Source of the DNA: an uncultured Flammeovirgaceae bacterium
GTDB taxonomy: Bacteria; Bacteroidota; Bacteroidia; Cytophagales; Cyclobacteriaceae
Assembly: GCA_946480685.1 (NCBI GenBank)
Contig: CAMLLI010000110.1
Coordinates: 1-9,000, forward strand
DNA length: 9,000 nucleotides
Direction: 5' to 3'
The notes beneath the pieces were generated by a model. It worked only from the letters and a program-made list of their open reading frames with translations. It ran no database searches and was not told the DNA's origin. Both the position numbers and the translations under genes were made by a program. Of this stretch, positions 1 to 8,326 are shown piece by piece. How positions within the stretch are numbered: the first letter of the stretch is position 1; the number at the start of each line of letters is the position of its first letter.

Positions 1-1
1 A

Positions 2-2323
2 TTGGTAATTCGTCCTTCCTATACGTTGGGTGGTACCGGTGGAGCTTTCGTAAACGACCCGGCAGAGTTTGATGAAGCGTTGAATCGCGGCTTGCATGCA
101 TCGCCTATACATGAGGTGTTGGTAGAGCAAAGTATTATGGGCTGGAAAGAATACGAGCTCGAGTTGCTGCGCGACAGCATGGGGAACGTAATTATTATCT
201 GTTCGATCGAGAACTTCGATCCGATGGGTATACATACCGGAGACTCGATCACGGTTGCTCCTGCTATGACGCTGCCGGATACAGTATACCAGCGCATGCG
301 CGACCTCGCTATTAAAATGATGAATGGTATAGGGCAGTTTGCCGGTGGTTGCAACGTACAATTCTCGCTTGATCCGAATAATGACGAGAACATTATCGGT
401 ATAGAAATTAACCCGCGCGTGTCACGATCTTCAGCGCTGGCATCAAAAGCAACGGGTTATCCAATTGCAAAGATTGCTGCCAAACTTGCTATCGGGTATA
501 ATCTGGATGAATTAAAGAACGCCATCACTGGTACAACTACAGCGTACTTCGAACCCGCTATAGATTATGTGATCGTAAAAATACCACGCTGGAATTTCGA
601 TAAATTCCACGGTGCAGATCGCAGACTTGGTTTACAGATGAAGTCCGTAGGCGAAGCGATGGGTATCGGAAGAAATTTCCAGGAAGCATTACAGAAAGCT
701 TGTCAGTCACTCGAGATCAGAAGAAATGGTTTAGGTGCTGATGGCAAGTCGCTGCAGAAGCAAGACGAAATTCTGTATAGCCTGGAGCATCCATCCTGGA
801 ACCGTATATTCCATATATACGATGCACTGAAGCTTGGCATACCAATGAAGACAGTGCAGAAACTTACCCGGATCGATCGCTGGTTCCTCAAACAAATTGA
901 AGAACTCATCGAACTGGAAAAAGAAATTGAGAAATATACCATTGATGATATACCGGCAACACTGATTCGTACTGCGAAAGAGAAAGGATATGCAGATCGC
1001 CAGATCGCGCACTTACTCGACTGCTACGAAAGTGATGTATACAAGAAGCGCACAGACCTCGGTATAAAGCGAGTATATAAACTGGTTGATACCTGCGCGG
1101 CTGAGTTCGAAGCAAAGACGCCTTACTACTACTCTACATTTGATACCGAGAACGAATCCACTGTATCGAATAAAAAGAAAGTTGTCGTGTTAGGTTCTGG
1201 TCCGAACCGTATCGGACAAGGTATAGAGTTCGATTACTCTTGCGTGCACGGTGTACTGGCCGCAAAAGAGTGTGGTTATGAAACCATCATGATCAACTGT
1301 AACCCGGAAACTGTTTCAACAGACTTCGATATAGCTGATAAACTATATTTCGAGCCTGTATTCTGGGAGCATATCTACGACATCATTCAGCATGAAAAAC
1401 CGGAAGGTGTTATCGTGCAGCTCGGGGGACAAACCGCACTGAAGCTTGCTGAGAAGCTCGACAAATATGGTATTAAAATTATCGGTACATCGTTCGAAGC
1501 GCTTGATCTTGCGGAAGATCGCGGTCGCTTCTCTTCGTTGCTGAAAGAATTAGGTATACCTTATCCAGAGTTCGGTGTAGCGAAGAATGCAGACGAGGCA
1601 CTCGAGGTTTGCAAAACCATAGGCTTCCCGTTGCTGGTGCGTCCTTCGTATGTATTGGGTGGACAGAGTATGAAGATCGTGATCAACGAGCAGGAGCTTG
1701 AACATCACATCCTCGATATCTGGAAACACTTGCCGGACAACAAAGTATTGCTTGATCACTTCCTCGATGGCGCCATCGAAGCTGAAGCGGATGCAATATG
1801 CGATGGTGAAAATGTATACATCATCGGTATCATGCAGCATATTGAGCCTGCCGGTATACACTCGGGTGACTCGTACGCTGTGCTTCCTCCATACAACCTG
1901 GGAGACCTGGTAGTAAAACAGATTGAGCACTACACCAACAAGATTGCAGTTGCATTAAAGACTGTCGGACTGATCAACATTCAGTTCGCTATCAAGAACG
2001 ATAAAGTATATATCATCGAAGCAAACCCGCGCGCATCCAGAACGGTACCGTTCATTTGCAAGGCATACGATGAACCGTATGTGAACTATGCAACGAAAGT
2101 AATGCTCGGTGAAAAGAAAGTAACGGACTTCACCTTTAACCCGACACGCAAAGGATACGCGATTAAAGAGCCGGTGTTCTCCTTCCATAAGTTCCCTGAA
2201 GTGAATAAGGAGCTTGGTCCTGAAATGAAATCAACCGGCGAAGCGATCTACTTCATCGATGATCTCATGGACGACTACTTCATGAAGATTTACTCGGAGC
2301 GGAATTTGTATTTGAGTAGATAA
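2..2323 (+). CDS. carB: Carbamoyl-phosphate synthase large subunit, 5' end missing; short form without allosteric domain
   Basis: CarB makes carbamoyl phosphate from bicarbonate, ATP and the ammonia passed on by the CarA glutaminase subunit, feeding arginine and pyrimidine synthesis. The 773 visible codons enter inside the first ATP-grasp domain ([11 protein letters not shown] at the very start; metal-ligand pair E135/N137 in EINPR, local numbering). The helical oligomerisation domain follows, then the second synthetase half opening with [16 protein letters not shown] near residue 400. The second ATP-grasp domain has [10 protein letters not shown] and metal ligands E673/N675 in EANPRASR. Matched to E. 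coli CarB from memory, about 164 N-terminal residues lie upstream, giving roughly 937 in all. The protein ends about 25 residues after the EMKSTGE motif, so the methylglyoxal-synthase-like domain that binds ornithine and UMP in E. coli is absent. I believe this short form is usual in Bacteroidota. The first codon seen, TTG, is an internal leucine and not a start. A strong terminator follows the stop. Confidence 0.97.
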   Translation: MVIRPSYTLGGTGGAFVNDPAEFDEALNRGLHASPIHEVLVEQSIMGWKEYELELLRDSMGNVIIICSIENFDPMGIHTGDSITVAPAMTLPDTVYQRMRDLAIKMMNGIGQFAGGCNVQFSLDPNNDENIIGIEINPRVSRSSALASKATGYPIAKIAAKLAIGYNLDELKNAITGTTTAYFEPAIDYVIVKIPRWNFDKFHGADRRLGLQMKSVGEAMGIGRNFQEALQKACQSLEIRRNGLGADGKSLQKQDEILYSLEHPSWNRIFHIYDALKLGIPMKTVQKLTRIDRWFLKQIEELIELEKEIEKYTIDDIPATLIRTAKEKGYADRQIAHLLDCYESDVYKKRTDLGIKRVYKLVDTCAAEFEAKTPYYYSTFDTENESTVSNKKKVVVLGSGPNRIGQGIEFDYSCVHGVLAAKECGYETIMINCNPETVSTDFDIADKLYFEPVFWEHIYDIIQHEKPEGVIVQLGGQTALKLAEKLDKYGIKIIGTSFEALDLAEDRGRFSSLLKELGIPYPEFGVAKNADEALEVCKTIGFPLLVRPSYVLGGQSMKIVINEQELEHHILDIWKHLPDNKVLLDHFLDGAIEAEADAICDGENVYIIGIMQHIEPAGIHSGDSYAVLPPYNLGDLVVKQIEHYTNKIAVALKTVGLINIQFAIKNDKVYIIEANPRASRTVPFICKAYDEPYVNYATKVMLGEKKVTDFTFNPTRKGYAIKEPVFSFHKFPEVNKELGPEMKSTGEAIYFIDDLMDDYFMKIYSERNLYLSR

Positions 2324-2340
2324 TCACTAAGAATAATTAT

Positions 2341-2369
2341 AGCCCCGGAAATTTTTCCGGGGCTTTTTT
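2341..2369 (+). terminator. Intrinsic terminator after carB
   Basis: A perfect 10-bp GC-rich stem (AGCCCCGGAA, 2341-2350, pairing with TTCCGGGGCT, 2355-2364) closes a 4-base loop and runs into six T residues (2364-2369). It lies 17 bases past the carB stop and should end that transcript, so the genes downstream need their own promoter. Confidence 0.93.
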
Positions 2370-2393
2370 ATGTACTTTCAGGAATCGAATGGA

Positions 2394-2546
2394 ATGACAA
2401 AGGAGGAAGGAGAAGCTCTGCGTAACAAAATCAAGAAAGGCCTGAAGATTTCACACCAGCGACTGGTCGAGAAAACGAAGAAGGAAGATGGCAGTCTCGT
2501 TTTTTCAAAAGATGGAAAAATTATTCGCGTAAAGCACGTGATTTAA
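2394..2546 (+). CDS. Small hypothetical protein, 50 aa, highly charged
   Basis: An open frame runs from ATG 2394 to TAA 2546. An in-frame ATG at 2370 would add eight residues, but it overlaps the T-run of the carB terminator, so I prefer 2394. The product begins MTKEEGEALRNKIKKGL and ends KDGKIIRVKHVI. It reads as a Lys/Glu-rich amphipathic helix of about 30 residues followed by a short beta-hairpin-like tail (GSLVFSKDGKIIRV). There is no signal peptide, membrane segment or cysteine. The regular charge pattern and the hydrophobic-alternating tail look like a real cytoplasmic protein. I have an impression of similar short proteins in other Bacteroidota but cannot name a family. No Shine-Dalgarno sequence or good TAnnTTTG site is visible upstream, and it could be a chance frame. 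Confidence 0.55.
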   Translation: MTKEEGEALRNKIKKGLKISHQRLVEKTKKEDGSLVFSKDGKIIRVKHVI

Positions 2547-2600
2547 AATAAGCCGGATCCCTGGCCGACTATATGGTCAAAATCACATTCTCAACGTGAA

Positions 2601-2630
2601 TTGCTAATTACCCGCGAACCTCTACCTTTG
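2601..2630 (+). promoter_or_regulatory. Bacteroidota-type sigma-A promoter for the DUF4834-type gene
   Basis: TTG at 2601-2603 is separated by 19 bases from TACCTTTG at 2623-2630, an exact match to the Bacteroidota -7 consensus TAnnTTTG with good -33 spacing. Transcription would start near 2637, about 25 bases before the ATG at 2663. It may also serve dapF, which begins 72 bases after that small gene with no strong terminator between them. Confidence 0.7.
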
Positions 2631-2662
2631 TATTCCTGTTTAGGCTCTTAAACGAAGCAATT

Positions 2663-2854
2663 ATGTTAAAATTTCTTCTCATACTCGGTCTTATCGTTTA
2701 CGTCTTCTACAAGATCGGTTCTTTCTTTTTCCGCGCAGGTGCTGCAGCGCAGGAGCTTAAGGGCTATAAACAGCAGCAACAACGGAAAACTCCTCAACCG
2801 AAGAAAAGCAAGGTAAACGGAGGCGAGTACGTTGATTATGAGGAAGTGAAATAA
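2663..2854 (+). CDS. DUF4834-type small membrane protein, 63 aa
   Basis: The function is unknown. One N-terminal transmembrane helix (about residues 2-24: LKFLLILGLIVYVFYKIGSF) is followed by a short Gln-rich, then Lys/Pro-rich basic linker (residues 34-51). The acidic C-terminus GGEYVDYEEVK is the part I recognise as typical of the DUF4834 family, found in Bacteroidota. The hydrophobic segment lacks a cleavage site, so the protein is probably anchored in the inner membrane with its charged tail in the cytoplasm (inference from the basic residues after the helix). Its own promoter lies just upstream. It sits on the same strand before dapF, but nothing suggests a shared function. Confidence 0.85.
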   Translation: MLKFLLILGLIVYVFYKIGSFFFRAGAAAQELKGYKQQQQRKTPQPKKSKVNGGEYVDYEEVK

Positions 2855-2926
2855 GCCACTGTTCTCAATATTTTCTTTTTTTAATCTTCCGATAAAATTT
2901 TTTGCCCCATTCAAGTGACCAAGGCT

Positions 2927-3700
2927 ATGAAAGTTCATTTCTATAAATACCAGGCTACCGGTAATGATTTCGTGGTGATGGATAACCGTGATGGTAAACT
3001 GTCGCTCACCAAAGAACAGATTGAAAAGATCTGCGACCGGAGATTTGGTGTTGGTGCTGATGGACTGATGCTTATTGAAAAACACGCGTCACTTAATTTC
3101 AATGTTGAATACTATAACAGCGATGGCTCTCAAAGTCTGTGTGGCAACGGCAGTCGCGCTGCAGTACATTTCGCTTCGAAGTTAGGACTTGTAAATGGCA
3201 AGTCTACTTTCAATGCGTATGACGGTGCGCATTCGGCAGAGTTGTTATCAACTGGTATCATTCGTCTGAAAATGAATGATGTGGCAGAAGTAAAAACCAT
3301 TGGCAACGACTATTTTTTAAACACAGGTTCACCACACTATATACGCTTTGTGGATAATGTGCACGAGTATCCGGTGGTGGAGGAAGGAAGAAAGATCCGC
3401 TATAGTGAAGCGTTCAAACCCGGAGGTACGAATGTGAACTTTGTGGAGAAGCTTTCAGATAACACGATCTATGTTCGTACGTACGAGCGTGGTGTGGAAG
3501 ATGAAACGCTGTCGTGCGGCACAGGCGTAACAGCCGCGGCCATTGCTACGTCATTGAAAGGATATACTTCACCTGTGAACATAAAAGTAAAGGGAGGCGA
3601 CCTCTTGGTTGAATTTAAATCCGGCCAGTCCGGCACGTTCACGGAAATTTTTCTCGTTGGTCCTGCCAAAATGGTCTTTGAAGGCGACTTGGAACTGTAA
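2927..3700 (+). CDS. dapF: Diaminopimelate epimerase
   Basis: DapF interconverts LL- and meso-diaminopimelate, the last step before lysine and the source of the meso-DAP used in peptidoglycan. It is a cytoplasmic, PLP-independent two-base epimerase. Both catalytic cysteines are visible: C72 in SLCGNGSRAA and C197 in SCGTGVTAAA. The family's N-terminal KYQATGNDF (residues 7-15), the RRFGVGADG segment (38-46), the NSDGS segment (64-68) and GGTNVNF (166-172) are also present. Length is 257 residues, normal for the family. I place the start at ATG 2927 because DapF proteins begin a few residues before FYKYQ; the frame also opens at GTG 2915, adding MTKA. There is no clear promoter directly upstream, so it may be co-transcribed with the small membrane-protein gene before it. 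Confidence 0.97.
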   Translation: MKVHFYKYQATGNDFVVMDNRDGKLSLTKEQIEKICDRRFGVGADGLMLIEKHASLNFNVEYYNSDGSQSLCGNGSRAAVHFASKLGLVNGKSTFNAYDGAHSAELLSTGIIRLKMNDVAEVKTIGNDYFLNTGSPHYIRFVDNVHEYPVVEEGRKIRYSEAFKPGGTNVNFVEKLSDNTIYVRTYERGVEDETLSCGTGVTAAAIATSLKGYTSPVNIKVKGGDLLVEFKSGQSGTFTEIFLVGPAKMVFEGDLEL

Positions 3701-3733
3701 TTGTTCTCCCCGAAATCTCAAAAAACAAATTAA

Positions 3734-3767
3734 CTTTAAGCCCCTTTTGGGGAGATTAAGAGTTTTT
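3734..3767 (+). terminator. Possible weak terminator or attenuator between dapF and secA
   Basis: CCCC-TTTT-GGGG (3741-3752) forms a short 4-bp GC hairpin, extendable imperfectly by CTT (3734-3736) with AAG (3758-3760), and is followed by a five-T run at 3763-3767. The stem is weak for an intrinsic terminator. TCTCCCC at 3705-3711, just after the dapF stop, could pair with GGGGAGA (3749-3755) instead. Confidence 0.35.
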
Positions 3768-3832
3768 GTCATCTGTGTGTGGGATGTACCTGCCAGATTG
3801 CAACGGCACTTAATGGATAACAGACTTACACT

Positions 3833-6800
3833 ATGCTGAAACTCATTGCTAAATTATTCGGAACAAAATCGGAGAAGGACATCAAGCGCATCATGCCGTT
3901 GGTTGAACAGACGAAGCAGGAAGGCGAAAAACTGAATTCTGTAAGCCACGATGAACTTCGTAACGAAACAAAAAAAATCCAGGAGTTCATCAACAGCGAA
4001 CTCAAAGGTATAGATGATCAGTTAGCGGCTCTCCATAAAAAGATAGCGGACAATCCGGAGCTTGAGATAAATGATAAAGATGCCATCTTCCAGGAGATCG
4101 ATAAGATTGAACTGAATCGTAATAAAGAGCTTGAGAAAGTATTGCTGAAAGTACTTCCAAAAGCTTTTGCCATTGTGCGTGAAACAGCCAGACGCTTCAA
4201 GGAAAATGAGTACCTCGAAGTATCGGCTCAGGACTTTGATCGCCAGTTTTCAGTAGGTCGCGAAAACATCAAGATCGAAGGTGACAAAGCGAGATGGTAT
4301 AACAAGTGGATGGCTGCCGGAAACATGATCACCTGGGATATGGTGCATTATGATGTGCAGATCATTGGTGGTATAGTATTACACGAAGGTAAAATTGCCG
4401 AGATGGCAACGGGTGAAGGTAAAACACTCGTAGCAACTTTACCGGCCTTCCTCAATGCACTGGCTAAACGCGGTGTACACATTGTAACGGTTAACAACTA
4501 CCTGGCCACACGCGATAGCGAATGGATGGCCCCTATATTTCAGTTTCATGGTATAAGTATAGATTGTATCGATAAGCACGAGCCTAACTCCAACGCTCGC
4601 AGAAATGCTTACCGTGCTGATATAACTTACGGAACCAACAACGAATTTGGTTTCGATTACCTGCGTGATAACATGGCGCGCGAGCCAGAAGAACTCGTGC
4701 AGCGCGCACATCACTATGCTATGGTGGATGAAGTTGACTCCGTGTTGATTGATGAAGCCCGTACTCCGTTGATCATTTCTGGCCCTGTACCACGTGGCGA
4801 TCAGCATGAATTTTACGATCTGAAACCTCGCATCTATAAACTGGTAGAAGCGCAAAAAAAATTAGTGAATGATTACCTGACTACAGCTAAAAAACAAATT
4901 GCAGAAGGTAATGAGAAAGATGGCGGACTTTCGCTTTTCCGCGCGCACCGCGCGATGCCGAAGTATAAACCACTGATTAAATTCCTGAGTGAGCCTGGCT
5001 CAAAGGCTGTACTTCAAAAAACAGAGAATTATTATCTGCAGGATAACAAACGCAACATGCCGGAGGCCGACAAGCCTTTGTATTTTGTGATTGATGAAAA
5101 AGATAACAGCGTTGAACTGACAGAGAAAGGTATAGACCTGATTACCGGTGAAGGCGAAGATCATAACTTCTTTATACTTCCGGAGATCGGCACTGAACTC
5201 AATAAACTCGAACGCGATACAACACTCGAAGATGCAGACAAACTTCATAAGAAAGAAGAACTCATCCGCGACTACCAGGTAAAATCGCAACGTATTCACA
5301 GCGTTAACCAGCTTCTCAAAGCATATACTCTTTTTGAAAAAGATACCGAGTATATTATTGTTGATGGCAAAGTAAAGATCGTTGACGAGCAGACTGGTCG
5401 AGTGCTGGACGGAAGACGTTATTCAGATGGTCTGCACCAGGCTATAGAAGCTAAAGAAAATGTAAAAGTAGAAGACGCAACACAGACGTATGCTACTATT
5501 ACGCTGCAGAACTATTTCCGCATGTACCACAAACTCGCAGGTATGACGGGTACTGCAGAAACAGAAGCTGGCGAATTGTGGGATATATATAAACTTGATG
5601 TTGTTGTTATACCTACGAACAAGCAAGCCGTTCGTAAAGACTATGACGACCTGGTATATAAAACCATGCGCGAGAAATTCAACGCGGTAATTGACGAGGT
5701 TGTGAAACTTACCGGTGAAGGTCGCCCGGTGCTGGTGGGTACTACATCGGTAGAGATATCTGAAGTAGTAAGCCGCATGTTGCAAATGCGCAAGATCAAG
5801 CACCAGGTATTGAACGCGAAGCAACACCAGCGCGAAGCAGAAATTGTTGCTGAAGCTGGTAAGCCAGGTACGGTAACGATCGCTACCAACATGGCCGGTC
5901 GTGGTACCGATATTAAGTTGACGCCTGAATCAAGAGCTGCAGGTGGTCTTGCGATCATTGGTACGGAACGTCACGAATCAAGACGTGTAGACCGTCAGTT
6001 GCGTGGTCGTTCAGGGCGTCAGGGTGATCCGGGTACATCTCAGTTCTACGTATCACTGGAAGATAACCTGATGCGTTTGTTCATGCCGGAGCGTATCGCC
6101 CGTATCATGGATAAACTTGGCTTGAAAGAAGGTGAAGAGATTCAGCACTCCATGGTGACAAGCTCTATTGAGCGTGCACAGAAAAAAGTAGAAGAGAATA
6201 ACTTTGGTATACGGAAGCGTCTGCTCGAGTACGATAACGTAATGAACTCGCAGCGCGAAGTAATTTACAAGCGCAGAAGAAATGCGTTGTTCGGTGAGCG
6301 CTTAGAGCTGGATATACTCACCATGCTGAATGATACGTGCGAAGACATGGTAATCAACGCCAAGAATGGTAATGATTATGAAAGTCTGCGCCTCAATGCA
6401 CTGAGTATATTAGGTCTTGATTACGATATCTCGAGAGAGACGTTTGAGAAACTGGATCAAAATAAACTTGCTGACGATCTATACCACAAGGCACTCGAGC
6501 ATTACCACAGAAAGAATAAAGCTATAGCCGAGAAGGCTTTGCCAGTGGTTCGCGAGATTTCCAAGTCACGTGGCGCTACGGTTGAAAATATACTTGTTCC
6601 GTTCAGCGATGGACAGAAGCAGATTGGTGTAGCTGCAGCATTACAGAAATGCGTAGAGACGAACAATGCCGAATTGGTGAAGTCGATGGAGAAGATGATT
6701 ACGCTTGCCATCATCGATCAACTCTGGAAAGAACACTTGCGTGAGATGGACGACCTGAAACAGTCTGTTCAGAACGCTGTGTACGAACAGAAAGATCCGC

Positions 6801-7222
6801 TGTTGATCTACAAGTTTGAAGGCTTTGAATTGTTCAAGCGTTTCATCGCGAAAGTGAATGAAGACACAATCTCCTTCCTGTTGAAGGCAGATATACCGGT
6901 GCAGGAAGCAGATGATGTTCAGGAAGCGCGTGCTACACGTTCACGTGTACGATTGAATGAGCAGAAAGAAGAATCGAGATCACTGCTTAGCGGTGGTGGT
7001 GGTAGCGGTAGCAGTAATAGCAGCAGTGGTGGAGGAAGTCCGCAGCAACCACAGCCGAACAGACCTCCGCAGGAGAAAGTAATGCCGGTGAAGTCTGAGA
7101 AGATCGCTAACCGTAATGATAAGGTAAATGTACAATATCCGGATGGTCGCGTGCTTCGTGATGTTAAATACAAGAAGGTTGAAGATGATATCATCAACAA
7201 CCGTTGCGTTATAATTGACTAG
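3833..7222 (+). CDS. secA: Preprotein translocase ATPase SecA, long Bacteroidota form
   Basis: SecA is the motor that pushes unfolded preproteins through SecYEG at the inner membrane. NBD1 holds Walker A (MATGEGKT, 191-198) and the DEAD-like Walker B ([15 protein letters not shown], 298-312). The preprotein cross-linking domain follows, then NBD2 with VDEQTGR (517-523), TGTAETE (572-578), [10 protein letters not shown] (684-693) and [10 protein letters not shown] (725-734). The scaffold and wing region has [13 protein letters not shown] (800-812) and IDQLWKEHL (961-969). At 1129 residues it is far longer than E. coli SecA (901). Extra sequence lies at about 55-93 (charged, coiled-coil-like), about 122-167, and about 330-415 in the cross-linking domain. 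After a Gly/Ser linker (1054-1069) the usual CxCGSGKKYKxCHG zinc tail is replaced by a Cys-poor segment, [13 protein letters not shown] to CVIID. The SPOR lipoprotein gene follows after 15 bases. Confidence 0.98.
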   Translation: MLKLIAKLFGTKSEKDIKRIMPLVEQTKQEGEKLNSVSHDELRNETKKIQEFINSELKGIDDQLAALHKKIADNPELEINDKDAIFQEIDKIELNRNKELEKVLLKVLPKAFAIVRETARRFKENEYLEVSAQDFDRQFSVGRENIKIEGDKARWYNKWMAAGNMITWDMVHYDVQIIGGIVLHEGKIAEMATGEGKTLVATLPAFLNALAKRGVHIVTVNNYLATRDSEWMAPIFQFHGISIDCIDKHEPNSNARRNAYRADITYGTNNEFGFDYLRDNMAREPEELVQRAHHYAMVDEVDSVLIDEARTPLIISGPVPRGDQHEFYDLKPRIYKLVEAQKKLVNDYLTTAKKQIAEGNEKDGGLSLFRAHRAMPKYKPLIKFLSEPGSKAVLQKTENYYLQDNKRNMPEADKPLYFVIDEKDNSVELTEKGIDLITGEGEDHNFFILPEIGTELNKLERDTTLEDADKLHKKEELIRDYQVKSQRIHSVNQLLKAYTLFEKDTEYIIVDGKVKIVDEQTGRVLDGRRYSDGLHQAIEAKENVKVEDATQTYATITLQNYFRMYHKLAGMTGTAETEAGELWDIYKLDVVVIPTNKQAVRKDYDDLVYKTMREKFNAVIDEVVKLTGEGRPVLVGTTSVEISEVVSRMLQMRKIKHQVLNAKQHQREAEIVAEAGKPGTVTIATNMAGRGTDIKLTPESRAAGGLAIIGTERHESRRVDRQLRGRSGRQGDPGTSQFYVSLEDNLMRLFMPERIARIMDKLGLKEGEEIQHSMVTSSIERAQKKVEENNFGIRKRLLEYDNVMNSQREVIYKRRRNALFGERLELDILTMLNDTCEDMVINAKNGNDYESLRLNALSILGLDYDISRETFEKLDQNKLADDLYHKALEHYHRKNKAIAEKALPVVREISKSRGATVENILVPFSDGQKQIGVAAALQKCVETNNAELVKSMEKMITLAIIDQLWKEHLREMDDLKQSVQNAVYEQKDPLLIYKFEGFELFKRFIAKVNEDTISFLLKADIPVQEADDVQEARATRSRVRLNEQKEESRSLLSGGGGSGSSNSSSGGGSPQQPQPNRPPQEKVMPVKSEKIANRNDKVNVQYPDGRVLRDVKYKKVEDDIINNRCVIID
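6989..7039 (+). repeat. Low-complexity Gly/Ser linker codons inside secA
   Basis: GGT, AGC and AGT codons repeat through this stretch, encoding [17 protein letters not shown] (residues 1053-1069), followed by a Gln/Pro-rich segment. It is a flexible tether between the wing and scaffold body of SecA and its C-terminal tail, and a likely site of length variation between strains. Confidence 0.8.
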
Positions 7223-7237
7223 TATAAAGTATATACC

Positions 7238-7759
7238 ATGGAAGGCCTAAAGCAAATACTATATATACTTTCCACAATTGCTCTTTTGGAAAGCTGTGCT
7301 ACGACTCAAAAGACGAGCACAGCTTCCCAGGGAGGAAAGTATTCGGAGGATTTATCTGTGTTGCGTCCTAAAGTGGAGGCGCCTGTTGAAACGTCAACCG
7401 CTACAACGCAGACAGATAATACAAAACCCACGACACAGTTTGTTGAGCCTAAGTTAGCCGTAACTCAAAAACTCGATGGTGTACTCGACAGCATCGATCA
7501 TATTAACCTAAACCGCAGATTTGTGGAAGGGTATACCATACAGGTTTACTCCGGCAGACGCGAGGAAGCGCTTAGTGTTAAAAAACAGATTGCAACATCA
7601 CTTCCAGGATTAAATACAGAGATCCAGTTTACCGAGCCTATATTTCGCGTGAAAGTCGGCAAATACTATAGCCGCATGGATGCACAGGAGGATTACGCCT
7701 CTGTAAAACGCTACTTCCCGGCAGCTATTCTTATTCCGGAGAAGATTGTGATTCAGTAA
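7238..7759 (+). CDS. SPOR-domain lipoprotein, 173 aa
   Basis: The N-terminus is a lipoprotein signal: a hydrophobic stretch (residues 7-17) and then LESC with the candidate lipidated cysteine at C20. Glu at -2 is an unusual lipobox residue, so lipidation is likely but not certain. Residues 21-75 are a Thr/Ser/Gln-rich disordered linker. Residues 98-171 (from EGYTIQVYSG through RVKVGKYYSRMDAQEDYASVK to AILIPEKI) are a C-terminal SPOR domain. That fold binds peptidoglycan strands lacking stem peptides and is common in division and cell-wall proteins. The protein probably sits on a periplasm-facing membrane and touches the cell wall. ATG 7238 is 15 bases after the secA stop with no promoter between, so it is probably co-transcribed with secA. 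Confidence 0.9.
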   Translation: MEGLKQILYILSTIALLESCATTQKTSTASQGGKYSEDLSVLRPKVEAPVETSTATTQTDNTKPTTQFVEPKLAVTQKLDGVLDSIDHINLNRRFVEGYTIQVYSGRREEALSVKKQIATSLPGLNTEIQFTEPIFRVKVGKYYSRMDAQEDYASVKRYFPAAILIPEKIVIQ

Positions 7760-7781
7760 GGTGATATACATCCCTGCTGCC

Positions 7782-7812
7782 TTTCGGAAAGGTATAATAA
7801 CTTGTATTTTTG
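7782..7812 (+). promoter_or_regulatory. Promoter for the 7856 gene pair
   Basis: TATTTTTG at 7805-7812 matches the Bacteroidota -7 consensus TAnnTTTG. TTTC at 7782-7785 lies at the right distance for a weak -33 element. The predicted start near 7819 leaves about 37 untranslated bases before ATG 7856. It lies in the only gap (96 bases) between the SPOR gene and the next gene, which supports a new transcription unit. Confidence 0.55.
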
Positions 7813-7855
7813 AACTGAATCAACATAAACAGATTCATCGAATCGTTATTTTGTT

Positions 7856-8308
7856 ATGATAGAAACTCAAAAAACAACAGGAGCCGAAGTCTGGTTTGAT
7901 GAGTTTATTGCTGCACTAAGAGCCCACCAGGTGCAGCTGGAGACGAATACGGCCAATGCTGAACTCAAAAAATTCTACGAGACTATATTTAGCGGCAATG
8001 CCGATGAACTCGCTCATTTAGGTAAAGCCAGCGCTCAGAAACATTTTGTGCCACGCATTATTCTTGACTATCTGAATATGATTGCCTCGAGTTATCCACG
8101 AAAGCTGGCGTTTGACTTTAACGATTCAGAAGTGCTGGTGTGGGCCGAAATAAATGATAATGACGAACTGCTCGAAAAAGCTTTACTCAAAGCAGAGGCA
8201 TTCATCAATTCAAAATATCACAACTATGGATTTGATATGGAAACAACCATAGTAGAAGCAAGTGATACGTTGGCTGTGCCGAATCACTATACATTGTATA
8301 AATCCTGA
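7856..8308 (+). CDS. Hypothetical protein, 150 aa, acidic, first gene of a two-gene unit
   Basis: I do not recognise a named family. There is no signal peptide, membrane segment or cysteine, so it is probably a soluble cytoplasmic protein. Residues 1-80 look helical (WFDEFIAALRAHQVQLE; ELKKFYETIFSG; FVPRIILDYLNMIASSYP). Residues 84-140 look alpha/beta: a strand-rich segment LAFDFNDSEVLVWAEINDND, a helix ELLEKALLKAEAFINSKY, then a strand METTIVEAS and the ending VPNHYTLYK. The acidic cluster (D87, D90, E92, E98, D101, D103) is striking, but no nucleotidyltransferase GSx10DxD or other known catalytic motif is visible. Its TGA is 18 bases before the TTG start of the HEPN-like gene, in the same reading frame, which suggests the two are translated from one message. 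Its role is unknown; a partner or antidote for the downstream protein is conjecture. Confidence 0.85.
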   Translation: MIETQKTTGAEVWFDEFIAALRAHQVQLETNTANAELKKFYETIFSGNADELAHLGKASAQKHFVPRIILDYLNMIASSYPRKLAFDFNDSEVLVWAEINDNDELLEKALLKAEAFINSKYHNYGFDMETTIVEASDTLAVPNHYTLYKS

Positions 8309-8326
8309 GATACTAATTATACCCCG

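Noticed and set aside
2891..2904. GATAAAATTTTTTG before dapF as a promoter
   Set aside because: TTTG is present but TA lies six bases before it instead of two, and no TTG sits at the -33 position.
2915..2926. GTG at 2915 as the dapF start
   Set aside because: It adds MTKA ahead of MKVHFYKYQ; the family normally begins only a few residues before the FYKYQ-like strand, so ATG 2927 fits better.
3609..3839. Open frame across the dapF end and the secA upstream gap
   Set aside because: It overlaps dapF in another frame, has Pro/Arg/Cys-rich composition, and its ATG is inside the dapF coding region.
4439..4855. Long minus-strand frames opposite secA, carB and dapF (this one is an example)
   Set aside because: They are antisense shadows of strongly conserved genes, with Cys/Phe/Ile-rich composition and no motif or start context.
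7780..7792. CCTTT-CGG-AAAGG hairpin after the SPOR gene as a terminator
   Set aside because: The stem is only 5 bp with a 3-base loop, and no T-run follows directly. It also overlaps the proposed -33 region.
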